From an uncultured Lachnospiraceae bacterium (GTDB lineage Bacteria; Bacillota; Clostridia; Lachnospirales; Lachnospiraceae), in assembly GCA_910584325.1 (NCBI GenBank), contig CAJTZH010000032.1, positions 1-28,936 on the forward strand: DNA of 28,936 bases, in the 5' to 3' direction. The notes beneath the pieces were generated by a model. The model ran no database searches, was not told where the DNA came from, and worked only from the letters and a program-made list of their open reading frames with translations. Below, piece by piece: positions 22,531-28,936 of this stretch (position 1 is its first letter; each line of letters begins with the position of its first letter). A program made the position numbers and the translations under genes.

Positions 22531-23904
22531 TTATCGACTATTAAAAATCTTTTGTTCCTCTGTTAGCTGTGTACTGCCTTCCTGCTGCTGCGGAATGATA
22601 AGCAGCACATTCAGAATAAATCTCTGCTCCTGTGTTTTTATGCTCATCGCCCCATGATATTTTTCAACCACAGCTTTCACATTGGAAAGCCCAGTTCCTT
22701 GCTGAACCTCCCCTTCTCCCCAAAAACTGTTCTCAATTTCCAACATCAGAAAATCACCCTGTATGCACCCCGATACATAAATATATTTTTCTGCGCCGAC
22801 ATCCATATTTTCACAGGCGCAAAGCGCGTTATCCAAAGCGTTCGACAGAATAATGCAGATATCAATATCGCGCAGTCCGCATGGATACGGCAGAATCAGC
22901 GAACACACGGCATCAATTCCCATACGTCTGGCAATTCCCAGTTTATTTCCTACCAGAATGTCCACGACCGGATTATTCGTGCTGCATGGAACCAACAATT
23001 CTTCCGTCAACTCTTCCATATCTTTGATATACTGTAATGCCTGCTCCTGTCTGTCATTTTGCAGAAGTTCTTTCACCACCGTAATGTGATTTTTAATATC
23101 ATGGCGGAACGACCTTGTTTTTTCATAATTACTCTTTGCTTCTTCCACATACCGGTTCAGAGAATGTTCCTCCTGCGCGAGCAATGACAATTCCGTACTT
23201 AGTCGGAAATTCTGTAATAATTTCTTATAACTAAATAAAATGCAGAACAGACTTGCCAGTTCCAGAAGCTGCAGTGCAAGCATTTGATAGTGATTTGTAT
23301 ACGCATACACCTCAACACCGCTTCTGTCCGTGACAACATAGCCGTATACAAACGAATTAATATATTCATCCATAATAAATATCATTAAAACCGGAATGAA
23401 AACGAGAAACAGGTATTGCTTTTCCACACCCTCATAATGCGAAAAATACCGCCATACCAGATAGCAGAAAACCCCGGTCAGGAAAAGCGACAGCAGCTCT
23501 CCCGACACCATAAATACAATGCCTGCCGTATTTCGGTCAAATGCGTACATCAGCGGAAAAAAAATACTCAAAAGAGACTTTACAATTCCGTAGCTAAGCT
23601 GCATAATATCAACCACCAAAGCCGCGTATAAGATAATGAAGCCGCAAAGCGAGTTCCTGCCCGATAAACCGGCGGACCCAAAGTCTGCCCTGCAAATCAA
23701 AATGCCTCCTGCCACAAGCAGAAGGACAAACGCTCCAAATTCGGCAATTGTACCCTCTGGAACAAAATGAATCACCGCAATTGCGCAGACCGCAAATATA
23801 AAATAACAATAAAGCCTTACTTTCTTATGCAAAAGTCCGGCAAGAATATAAAAACCGAAAAGCATCTGAACGCTTCCCATGATATACTGACTAAAAAAAT
23901 CCAT
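22531..23904 (-). CDS. AgrC-like sensor histidine kinase (GHKL type)
   Basis: 457 aa. The N-terminal 225 residues hold six or seven membrane helices, followed by a coiled linker. The kinase core has RSFRHDIKNHI with the phospho-acceptor His268, the N box IILSNALDNALCAC (Asn359) and the single G box GTGLSNVKAVVEKYHG; the D box is missing, as usual in the HPK10/AgrC group. Members mostly sense small peptides and phosphorylate LytTR response regulators, and one is encoded just upstream (24 bp gap). No AgrB processing protease or AgrD-like peptide gene is in the window. Confidence 0.88.
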   Translation of the reverse strand: MDFFSQYIMGSVQMLFGFYILAGLLHKKVRLYCYFIFAVCAIAVIHFVPEGTIAEFGAFVLLLVAGGILICRADFGSAGLSGRNSLCGFIILYAALVVDIMQLSYGIVKSLLSIFFPLMYAFDRNTAGIVFMVSGELLSLFLTGVFCYLVWRYFSHYEGVEKQYLFLVFIPVLMIFIMDEYINSFVYGYVVTDRSGVEVYAYTNHYQMLALQLLELASLFCILFSYKKLLQNFRLSTELSLLAQEEHSLNRYVEEAKSNYEKTRSFRHDIKNHITVVKELLQNDRQEQALQYIKDMEELTEELLVPCSTNNPVVDILVGNKLGIARRMGIDAVCSLILPYPCGLRDIDICIILSNALDNALCACENMDVGAEKYIYVSGCIQGDFLMLEIENSFWGEGEVQQGTGLSNVKAVVEKYHGAMSIKTQEQRFILNVLLIIPQQQEGSTQLTEEQKIFNSR

Positions 23905-23928
23905 CTATCCTCCCACGCAGACAACGCC

Positions 23929-24633
23929 TTACATATTTTTCATGTACTGTAAAATTGCGGCGGAAAACTCCCTGTCCCGCAGCCGTGACACCGGTATCCT
24001 GTGACCGCCTTCCATGTACGCCGTTTTGTTTTTATAACTTTTCAAATATTTTAAATGAATCAGATAACTCCTGTGGCACCGGAAAAAACTGCCGCCCAGT
24101 CTGCCTTCAAGATTCTCAATCCGCTCATAATAGTCAACAACCTCCGATGAAATCAGATGCAGATATATTTTCCGGTCAATAATCTCACAAAAAACAATCT
24201 CCTCCAGAGAAATAATACGGCTTTCATATCCCTTCTGGATCAGTAAATTTGCCTCCTCTGTATTCTTCATGGAAACAAAAACACGCTCCATTGTTTTTTC
24301 AAACTGTCTTTCATCCACCGGCTTTACCAGATAATCATACGCCTGTACCTCAAACGACTGAAAAACCAGTTCCTTAAGAACGGTAATGAATATCAAAAAC
24401 CCCCGGAAATTTTGCCCGCGCAGCTTCCTCGCCGTTTCCATGCCGTCAATCCCCTTCATCTGAATATCCAGAAACAAAATATCTATCTGTTTGTCATATT
24501 GCAGCAGTTCTTCTCCGCAGGAAAACTGCCGGATACTTATCTCGGTATTCTTTCTGCGAAAAAAAGCGGATACCAATGTTCTGATTTGAGCTGACATATA
24601 GTTTTCATCATCACAGATTGCAATACGGATCAC
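23929..24633 (-). CDS. LytTR-family response regulator (AgrA/LytR type)
   Basis: 234 aa. Receiver domain at 1-120 with the acidic pair Asp8/Asp9, phospho-acceptor Asp56 (LFLDIQMKGIDG) and Lys104 (DYLVKP). LytTR DNA-binding domain at about 130-232 (EIIDRKIYLHL, FFRCHRSYLIHLKYL, IPVSRLRDREF). The start is a GTG at 24633, supported by GGAGG 7 bp upstream; no in-frame ATG fits. It is the first gene of an operon with the AgrC-like kinase and two small membrane proteins. The promoter at 24689-24717 has a 21-bp-period direct repeat just upstream, as expected for positive autoregulation by a LytTR protein. Confidence 0.9.
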   Translation of the reverse strand: MIRIAICDDENYMSAQIRTLVSAFFRRKNTEISIRQFSCGEELLQYDKQIDILFLDIQMKGIDGMETARKLRGQNFRGFLIFITVLKELVFQSFEVQAYDYLVKPVDERQFEKTMERVFVSMKNTEEANLLIQKGYESRIISLEEIVFCEIIDRKIYLHLISSEVVDYYERIENLEGRLGGSFFRCHRSYLIHLKYLKSYKNKTAYMEGGHRIPVSRLRDREFSAAILQYMKNM

Positions 24634-24688
24634 ATCATCACCTCCCGTCTTCCAATAATTACGGTTTTTAAATCACATGTTAATGAAT

Positions 24689-24717
24689 ATTTTATTCTAG
24701 TCTTTTGCATATGTCAA
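24689..24717 (-). promoter_or_regulatory. Promoter of the LytTR two-component operon
   Basis: Minus-strand -35 TTGACA (24712-24717, full consensus), 17-bp spacer, -10 TAAAAT (24689-24694). Predicted start near 24682, leaving a leader of about 50 bp before the GTG. Confidence 0.75.
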
Positions 24718-24728
24718 AACAAGTCATT

Positions 24729-24761
24729 TGCCGTGAAATGCATTTCAAATGCCGCAAAATG
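24729..24761 (-). promoter_or_regulatory. Candidate LytTR box: direct repeat with 21-bp period
   Basis: Minus strand CATTTTGCGGCA (24750-24761) and CATTTCACGGCA (24729-24740) match in 10 of 12 positions and start 21 bp apart, two helical turns on one DNA face. The nearer copy ends 11 bp before the -35. LytTR regulators bind such pairs. The site overlaps the end of the upstream esterase gene. Confidence 0.65.
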
Positions 24762-25725
24762 TTTTAGCATTATTATCGTTCTTACGGTTAATCCACCCAA
24801 CTGACGCATCCATAGCAGTACGGCACGCATTCGTCTGATCGAGCGCGTTCAGCATCACAAAATCATGGATTGTTCCCTGTACCCGCAAAGCAGATACCTC
24901 TACTCCGGCACATCGCAGTTTTTCTCCAAAAGCCTCTCCTTCACTGCGCAAAACATCCGCCTGACCGTTGATAATCATCGTCGGAGGAAGACACTTCAAA
25001 CAATCCATACTCGCCCGAAGCGGCGACGCCGTAATCTGGTTTCGCTCCTCTTGCGAAGTTGTGTACTGCCTCCAGAACCATTTCATCCCTTCCCTGTAAA
25101 GATAATAATCTGAAGCAAATTGACAGTAACTCGGCGTATTAAAAAAAGCATTTGTCACCGGATAATATAATAACAGTTTTTGAATCCCCGGTCCATGCCG
25201 CATCGCCGCCATCAGTCCCATTGCGATTGCCATATTTCCGCCGACGCTGTCGCCCGCAACAATCAGTTCAGGACAATCTTCCATACAAAAGCAATTTCCG
25301 ATGATTTCCTCTAAATGAGACAATATAAAATAACACTGTTCAATCGCTGTCGGATATTTTGCTTCCGGCGCTCTGCTGTATTCCGGAAATACAACCAGCG
25401 AATCGGTCCTCGCCGAAAGCTCTCTGACTAATTTCTCATGTGTGTGGAAGCTGCCAAACACCCATCCTGCTCCATGAATATAAAATATGATATTTCTGAT
25501 TTTTTTATCCTTGGGCTCAACAAAATATACCTCAATGCTGCCCCACGCTCCCGTATTAATGCAATCTGAAGTTATCTCAGCGGGATATTTATACACCGGC
25601 GTATCCTGCGCTTCTTCCAATACCTTTCTTCCCTGCTCAGGCGGTAACTGAAAAATCAGCGGCGGCACAGAGCTTTGATTACAGACGGCTTCTGCCGCAG
25701 GTTCCAATAAAATGCATCGTTTCAT
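24745..25725 (-). CDS. Alpha/beta hydrolase, hormone-sensitive-lipase family esterase
   Basis: 326 aa, no signal peptide. FYIHGAGW (about 81-88) is the oxyanion motif, here HGAG rather than the usual HGGG. GDSVGG carries the nucleophile Ser160, Asp257 is in GQADVLRSEG and His287 in GTIHDF, so the triad is complete. The EYSRAPEAKYPTAIEQCY stretch is typical of the HSL (abhydrolase_3) group, which cleaves short-chain acyl esters. AAGGAA lies 6 bp before the ATG, next to two tandem 17-bp repeats. No obvious partner gene; the LytTR operon starts directly after it. Confidence 0.88.
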   Translation of the reverse strand: MKRCILLEPAAEAVCNQSSVPPLIFQLPPEQGRKVLEEAQDTPVYKYPAEITSDCINTGAWGSIEVYFVEPKDKKIRNIIFYIHGAGWVFGSFHTHEKLVRELSARTDSLVVFPEYSRAPEAKYPTAIEQCYFILSHLEEIIGNCFCMEDCPELIVAGDSVGGNMAIAMGLMAAMRHGPGIQKLLLYYPVTNAFFNTPSYCQFASDYYLYREGMKWFWRQYTTSQEERNQITASPLRASMDCLKCLPPTMIINGQADVLRSEGEAFGEKLRCAGVEVSALRVQGTIHDFVMLNALDQTNACRTAMDASVGWINRKNDNNAKTFCGI

Positions 25726-25737
25726 GTTGATTTCCTT

Positions 25738-25772
25738 TTATATGATAAACGGTTATTATATGATATGCGGTT
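25738..25772. repeat. Two tandem 17-bp repeats in the esterase leader
   Basis: TTATATGATAAACGGTT (25738-25754) and TTATATGATATGCGGTT (25756-25772), 15 of 17 identical, period 18 bp. The minus-strand TATAAT that could serve as -10 (25755-25760) lies at their joint. Possible operator pair or leader control element. Confidence 0.5.
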
Positions 25773-25851
25773 CTTCTGCTTTTGCATATTGGTTAATCAA
25801 TGCTCCGGCTGCGCCAGTCCCCTGTTTTTACATGTCTCTGATAATGAGCAA

Positions 25852-25905
25852 ACAAAAAGGGAGTATTGCAGTATAACGAATAATCAGTTATAGCGCAATG
25901 CTCCC
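25852..25905 (-). terminator. Long-hairpin terminator after the hipA-like gene
   Basis: Stacked stems GGGAG/CTCCC, ATTGC/GCAAT and TATAAC/GTTATA (25859-25905) with small internal mismatches, followed on the minus strand by TTTTTGTTT. It starts 7 bp past the hipA stop. Confidence 0.8.
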
Positions 25906-25911
25906 ATGATG

Positions 25912-27036
25912 CTAAATATACTTACAAAGACTATCAAAGACGCACTCTTTGATATCTGCCGCTGTTTTTCTTGCCTTATTTGGATTGAGCCCGATTTTTT
26001 TTGCCACAGCAAGAAGCTCCTCCATTCCCGGGTTCACTCCATTTCCGTTTACGGTTGTGGCGTGCTCTCCCCCAATGGAGTCACTGTAGGTAAGGTCATA
26101 GGAAGGCGACAGCACCCATCTTTTCTCGGATTCCTTGTATATATAAGTAAAATTCTTGGAATGGTCGTCCCGGTTATGGGCAAACACATTAAAACACATC
26201 AAACGATAAAGTTTCTCACATTCTTCCATGGATTTTGTAAGCTGAAGCGTCAGCTTCATGAGTACATCATAATCAAGATTGGGGATTCTGTGTGATGTCT
26301 CAAGAAGTCCCGCCGCAGATACCATATGAATTTTTCCTGCTTCTCCTTTTCCTGTCCGGTCAAATCTCCTTGTTCCAAAATATCCTTTTGTACTCTCTGA
26401 AGGAAACAGTCTCACCTCTTCAACCTCAAGACCACATTTTCTGGCGCAGAGCGCATAATCATACTCCTGCTGTCCGATATCCTTACTGTCATCCGATGAA
26501 GGAAACTTAATAATCCAATCTTCACCATCAACCTCGGTAAGTATCTTCGGTCTTGCTCCGCCTGAAGAACCGCCTTTTGCAAACAGATAATCCAGATTCT
26601 CAGATGTATCCGTATTCAGGATTTTCTCGCATTCCCGGGCGATTTCATCCAAAGACATCTCCCCTTGACTCTTCTCTACAGTTATCACAGGACGATATGT
26701 GAGTGCACCCATTCCTGAAGAGCCCACAATCGCAAGTCTTTCAAGACTTCCTACCATCCGAGGTTCCAGTCCGTTCTTTCTCATTAATCTGTCAACCAGA
26801 AGTTGTCCCCATCCATCTGGAAGGCTGTCGGCAAATACTCCAAAAAGTCCCTCAAACGGAATAACCTTTGGCATAAATACTTTCTTTTCCAGCGACAGTG
26901 AAAAAGGACTGATAGAAAATCCTTCTGCCAGCCAGTCTCCATTATATTCAAATGCTGCCAATCGATTTTGATACAGAGCCATGATTCCCACTGGTCTGTC
27001 ATGGTAAAAAATCTCCAGCTTATTTAGTCTGTCCAT
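25912..27036 (-). CDS. HipA-family serine/threonine kinase toxin
   Basis: 374 aa. The N-terminal domain (about 5-115: GIMALYQNRLAAFEY, LFGVFADSLPDGWGQLL) and the kinase domain are in standard order. ATP loop GGSSGGARPK (155-164), Lys177 in IIKFP, catalytic loop HNRDDHSKN (Asp290, Asn295) and metal-binding Asp314 in PSYDLT are intact, so it should be active. HipA of E. coli phosphorylates glutamyl-tRNA synthetase and causes dormancy; the target here is inferred by family only. The start overlaps the antitoxin gene by 17 bp, so the two are translated together. Confidence 0.88.
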   Translation of the reverse strand: MDRLNKLEIFYHDRPVGIMALYQNRLAAFEYNGDWLAEGFSISPFSLSLEKKVFMPKVIPFEGLFGVFADSLPDGWGQLLVDRLMRKNGLEPRMVGSLERLAIVGSSGMGALTYRPVITVEKSQGEMSLDEIARECEKILNTDTSENLDYLFAKGGSSGGARPKILTEVDGEDWIIKFPSSDDSKDIGQQEYDYALCARKCGLEVEEVRLFPSESTKGYFGTRRFDRTGKGEAGKIHMVSAAGLLETSHRIPNLDYDVLMKLTLQLTKSMEECEKLYRLMCFNVFAHNRDDHSKNFTYIYKESEKRWVLSPSYDLTYSDSIGGEHATTVNGNGVNPGMEELLAVAKKIGLNPNKARKTAADIKECVFDSLCKYI

Positions 27037-27301
27037 TTATTACCTCCTCAATGGATTCAAACGGCACTTCACGAAATAAAGACTCAAGCTCTCCCTCCAC
27101 TTCAAGAGCAATTGCGAGTTTTGTAAAAGACCGCAGTGAAATCTCGCCGGTCTGCTCAAACCGCTTCACTGAGCCAAGACTCACACCCGACCTGACAGCC
27201 AGTTCTCTCTGCGAAATCTTTTTTCTTTTCCGAAGCTGAACCATTCGATTTGCAATCTCGATATCTATTTCTGCCCATGTTTTTTGATATAAGTTAATCA
27301 T
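27020..27301 (-). CDS. HipB-like XRE-family antitoxin/repressor
   Basis: 93 aa with an XRE helix-turn-helix (residues about 15-72: MVQLRKRKKISQRELAVRSGVSLGSVKRFEQTG in outline). It pairs with the HipA-like kinase gene, which it overlaps, and should bind the kinase and repress the operon at the dyads directly upstream. No ribosome site is visible before the ATG at 27301, and the best promoter puts the transcript start at or next to that ATG, so the message may be leaderless. An internal ATG (codon 20) would cut into the DNA-binding domain and is unlikely. Confidence 0.82.
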   Translation of the reverse strand: MINLYQKTWAEIDIEIANRMVQLRKRKKISQRELAVRSGVSLGSVKRFEQTGEISLRSFTKLAIALEVEGELESLFREVPFESIEEVINGQTK

Positions 27302-27302
27302 G

Positions 27303-27355
27303 CTAATATTTTATCCCATATTGGTAATTTTATCAATAAAAAGATAATATATTAG
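27303..27355. promoter_or_regulatory. hipBA promoter with nested operator dyads
   Basis: Minus-strand -35 TTGATA (27331-27336), 17-bp spacer, -10 TAAAAT (27308-27313). An outer inverted repeat CTAATATTTTATC (27303-27315)/GATAATATATTAG (27343-27355) has one mismatch in 13. A 20-bp near-palindrome (27319-27338) sits inside it. Both overlap the promoter, as expected for HipB autorepression. Confidence 0.6.
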
Positions 27356-27473
27356 TCCGCAGATATTGTGTTTTGACTATTTGATTGTCATGTTTTCCTT
27401 TCAAATATAAGGTTCCTTTTACTGTAGGGCAAAAGAACTGGATTATCTAATGCCATAGTCTTATATTTTTTCA

Positions 27474-27920
27474 TTATAAATACGCATCATATTCAAATTC
27501 ATTTAAAAACCGATTAACAACATTAGTATCTTCTCCTTGTAGTTTCTGAATTAATCTTATTCGAGTTTCTGATATACCCATACCAAAAGTAAAATATATA
27601 AACCATTCGTCTATACTCCAATTGACATTGTGATCTATCTGCGAATGTTGAATACATTTATTTTCAGCATTTTGCAACCTATTAAGATAATTTTCATAAT
27701 CATTTATCTGGATATTATAAGGATTTTCAATGACTTTAACCCTCTCGCAGAATGGTAATCTTGCGTCAATTTTTTCATCAGATATCACTATATTATACTT
27801 TTCTTTATAATATTTTTGAAATTTTTTACTATACTCTAAATCTGCTTCCAAATTCCTTTCATACTGTTCTCTTCCATTACTGCTGCATCTTAATGAGGTA
27901 GTAGTATTGCTAAAAATCAA
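27474..27920 (-). pseudogene. Hypothetical protein, probably lacking its 5' end
   Basis: An open frame of about 148 codons, AT-rich compared with the rest of the window. Only TTG (27920) or CTG could start it, with no ribosome site, and a stop lies three codons further upstream. The product is polar, Asn/Glu/Tyr-rich, with a helical segment EQYERNLEADLEYSKKFQKY and a C-terminal part NWSIDEWFIYFTFGMGISETRI. I do not recognise it. I read it as the 3' part of a transferred gene that lost its beginning, but an intact gene with a rare start is possible. Confidence 0.45.
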
Positions 27921-28121
27921 CAGGTCAGTTCACTAGTTTTTTCGTATTCTTTAGAGTATCGCATAAAAGCTCTAACTATCCAAGGTGTTGGATTTGACGT
28001 TTACGCTTAGGCATTGATATCCTTGCAAAAAAAGTGTCAACCAATATTGACAATATCAATATCACATTTTATTGGAAATCAAAGAAAACTTGTAGTTTGC
28101 GACCGGATACAACGTACAAAG

Positions 28122-28160
28122 CAAAAAAGACCTTGAAAGATATTGTCCTCTCAAGGTCTT
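28122..28160 (-). terminator. Strong orphan terminator hairpin
   Basis: A perfect 10-bp stem AAGACCTTGA/TCAAGGTCTT with a 14-nt loop (28127-28160), then TTTTTTGC on the minus strand. The gene it served is now only fragments (28278 onward). Confidence 0.75.
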
Positions 28161-28220
28161 AATCTACTTAACTCCAAATTATGCGATATTTTCATCTCTG
28201 CACAAAATCCTGCACCATTT

Positions 28221-28456
28221 GATGTAAAGATGTAATTTGGGGCTTTTCCCAACCCCCGCATAAACACGAGGTTTTTCCTACTTATCACTTGGTAACGACT
28301 TCATCGTCGGAACGAAATCGGCCATATTGATATAGTCTACCCAAATGCCCCTATCTTTCTTATATCGTCTCTTTTCACATTTCACTACATCTAATTTTCC
28401 GCATTTATCAGTACCGTTATGATGTAAATAATGTAGTATTTGATGTAGATGATGTA
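28221..28456. repeat. Cluster of GATGTA hexamers
   Basis: GATGTA at 28221, 28229, 28421, 28442 and 28451, plus AATGTA at 28430, all in plus orientation. Pairs are 8-9 bp apart; the last two pairs start 21 bp apart. Both groups include TTTGATGTA, 2-3 bases, then GATGTAA. The pattern resembles recombinase arm sites or iterons, but nothing proves either. Confidence 0.4.
28278..28385 (-). pseudogene. C-terminal fragment of an unrecognised basic protein
   Basis: From a GTG at 28385 the frame reads 35 codons (VKCEKRRYKKDRGIWVDYIN, then MADFVPTMKS) to a TAG at 28278. The same frame stays open upstream for about 27 more codons of repeated His/Leu-rich sequence made by the GATGTA cluster, without an ATG. 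The protein-like part is basic and could be the tail of a recombinase or mobile-element protein, but I do not recognise it. Confidence 0.3.
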
Positions 28457-28505
28457 ACTGCTTTTGTTCTCAAAAGAGAAGTCCTGACATATTCAGTCTT
28501 AGTCT

Positions 28506-28766
28506 TTAATCATCATAATGTCCACGGCAGGACAAAATCTCTAATACACCATTTTCAACCCGATAGACAAATCTATTGGTTTCATCAATCCGCCTGCTCC
28601 AAAAACCACTCAACTCACCTTTCAGCGGTTCAGGCTTTCCAATTCCTTCAAACGGACTTCTTTCCGTATCTTTTAAAAGTGCATTGATTCGTTTTAGTGT
28701 TTTTTTATCCTGCGACTGCCAGTATAGGTAATCCTCCCATGCTTCTTCAAACCAGATTTTTTTCAT
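28506..28766 (-). CDS. yoeB: YoeB/Txe-family mRNA interferase toxin
   Basis: 86 aa. The length and key residues match E. coli YoeB: Glu46 in KPEPLKGEL, Arg65 in ETNRFVYRV and the C-terminal His83-Tyr84 (CRGHYDD). The start MKKIWFEEAWEDYLYWQSQDKK is the family hallmark. YoeB binds the ribosomal A site and cuts mRNA after the start codon. Its ATG overlaps the antitoxin stop (ATGA), so translation is coupled. All catalytic residues are present, so it should be active. Confidence 0.92.
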   Translation of the reverse strand: MKKIWFEEAWEDYLYWQSQDKKTLKRINALLKDTERSPFEGIGKPEPLKGELSGFWSRRIDETNRFVYRVENGVLEILSCRGHYDD

Positions 28767-28936
28767 TCGCCATCCTCCAAAAGAGGCTCATGCTCTACTC
28801 CCTTGCCGGAATCAAGTGCTGCAATTCCCCGCCGCAAATGTGCCATATTGCTCTCAGAATAGAACGGATCTGCTGTAATCTCAAAAGGAATCCTGTGTTC
28901 ACGGCTTACTTTTTTTGCAAAAATAGTAAATGCGGT
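28763..28936 (-). CDS. RelB/DinJ-type antitoxin, 5' end outside window
   Basis: The last 57 codons of a gene that enters from beyond base 28936. The readable part begins TAFTIFAKKVSREHRIPFEI; the F-x-K-x-V-x-x-x-x-x-IPFEI pattern is typical of the RelB/DinJ ribbon-helix-helix antitoxins just after their DNA-binding domain, rather than of YefM. The tail (SNMAHLRRGIAALDSGKG) should wrap the YoeB-type toxin encoded directly downstream with a 4-bp overlap. It thus forms a type II toxin-antitoxin pair with a RelB-class antitoxin and a YoeB-class toxin. Confidence 0.8.
   Translation of the reverse strand, partial: TAFTIFAKKVSREHRIPFEITADPFYSESNMAHLRRGIAALDSGKGVEHEPLLEDGE

Larger units (their letters stand above)
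27921..28505. other. 585-bp AT-rich stretch with gene fragments and repeats, no intact gene
   Basis: No frame has both a credible start and a useful length. The minus strand shows short fragments: AAGGA then MPKRKRQIQHLG and a stop (about 27976-28014), and a piece ending SKEYEKTSELTC (near 27930-27990). Two dyads lie at 28035-28062 (TGTCAA-N6-TTGACA and ATATTGA-N5-TCAATAT). The terminator at 28127-28160, the fragment at 28278-28385 and the GATGTA cluster are listed separately. Looks like the debris of an inserted element. Confidence 0.5.

Noticed and set aside
28237..28256. G-rich hairpin TTGGG/CCCAA near 28240 as a terminator or quadruplex
   Set aside because: The stem is only 5 bp, no T run follows, and the G runs are too few for a quadruplex.
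27474..28505. Complete transposase or integrase gene
   Set aside because: No frame carries transposase or recombinase catalytic motifs, and no terminal inverted repeats with target duplications are visible.

Overview
The window looks like a chromosomal segment of a Gram-positive Clostridia, most likely a Lachnospiraceae-type gut anaerobe. I infer this from the strong AGGAGG-type ribosome sites, the Firmicutes protein families (YtrA-type GntR regulator with ABC genes, MMPL pump with a DG-heptad partner, AgrC/LytTR two-component system), the moderate GC content and the lack of respiratory genes. Nearly every gene lies on the minus strand; the only clear plus-strand gene is a tetR. There are no rRNA genes, tRNA genes or CRISPR arrays that I can see.

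Layout by region. 1-625: 5' part of a membrane-anchored Ig-like (Big_2) surface protein. 741-4950: a sugar-acid module (FadR-type GntR regulator, GntP permease, IlvD/Edd-family dehydratase) with a clear sigma-A promoter flanked by palindromic operators. 4950-9222: a GNAT acetyltransferase, a translationally coupled YtrA-type regulator/ABC ATPase/permease operon, and a flavin reductase-lipoprotein pair. 9222-9983: a short-chain dehydrogenase that strongly resembles bile-acid 12alpha-hydroxysteroid dehydrogenases. 10073-15150: an MMPL/RND exporter with a separately encoded, exported DG-heptad-repeat partner and a divergent tetR. Three repeated operators lie between them and two carry the -35 elements. 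15192-17290: a membrane diguanylate cyclase followed closely by a secreted nuclease. 17389-17600: a possible 42-aa gene with its own promoter.

17695-19230 is the most unusual coding stretch. It holds the remains of a lantibiotic/bacitracin-type resistance module (response regulator, histidine kinase, ABC ATPase, permease) collapsed by at least four internal deletions, one of which fuses the regulator in frame to the C-terminal half of the kinase. 19317-21856: an MFS efflux protein, a structured intergenic repeat element and a GDSL/SGNH esterase. 21948-24717: a LytTR response regulator, an AgrC-like kinase and two small membrane proteins in one operon, with a two-turn direct repeat upstream of its promoter that fits a LytTR box. 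24745-25725: an HSL-family esterase with tandem repeats in its leader.

25852-28936 is an AT-richer accessory zone with two toxin-antitoxin modules (HipBA and RelB/YoeB) and, between them, gene fragments plus a cluster of GATGTA hexamers. Promoter, operator and start-site calls rest on reading the sequence only. Family assignments rest on motifs and memory of the families, without any database search.
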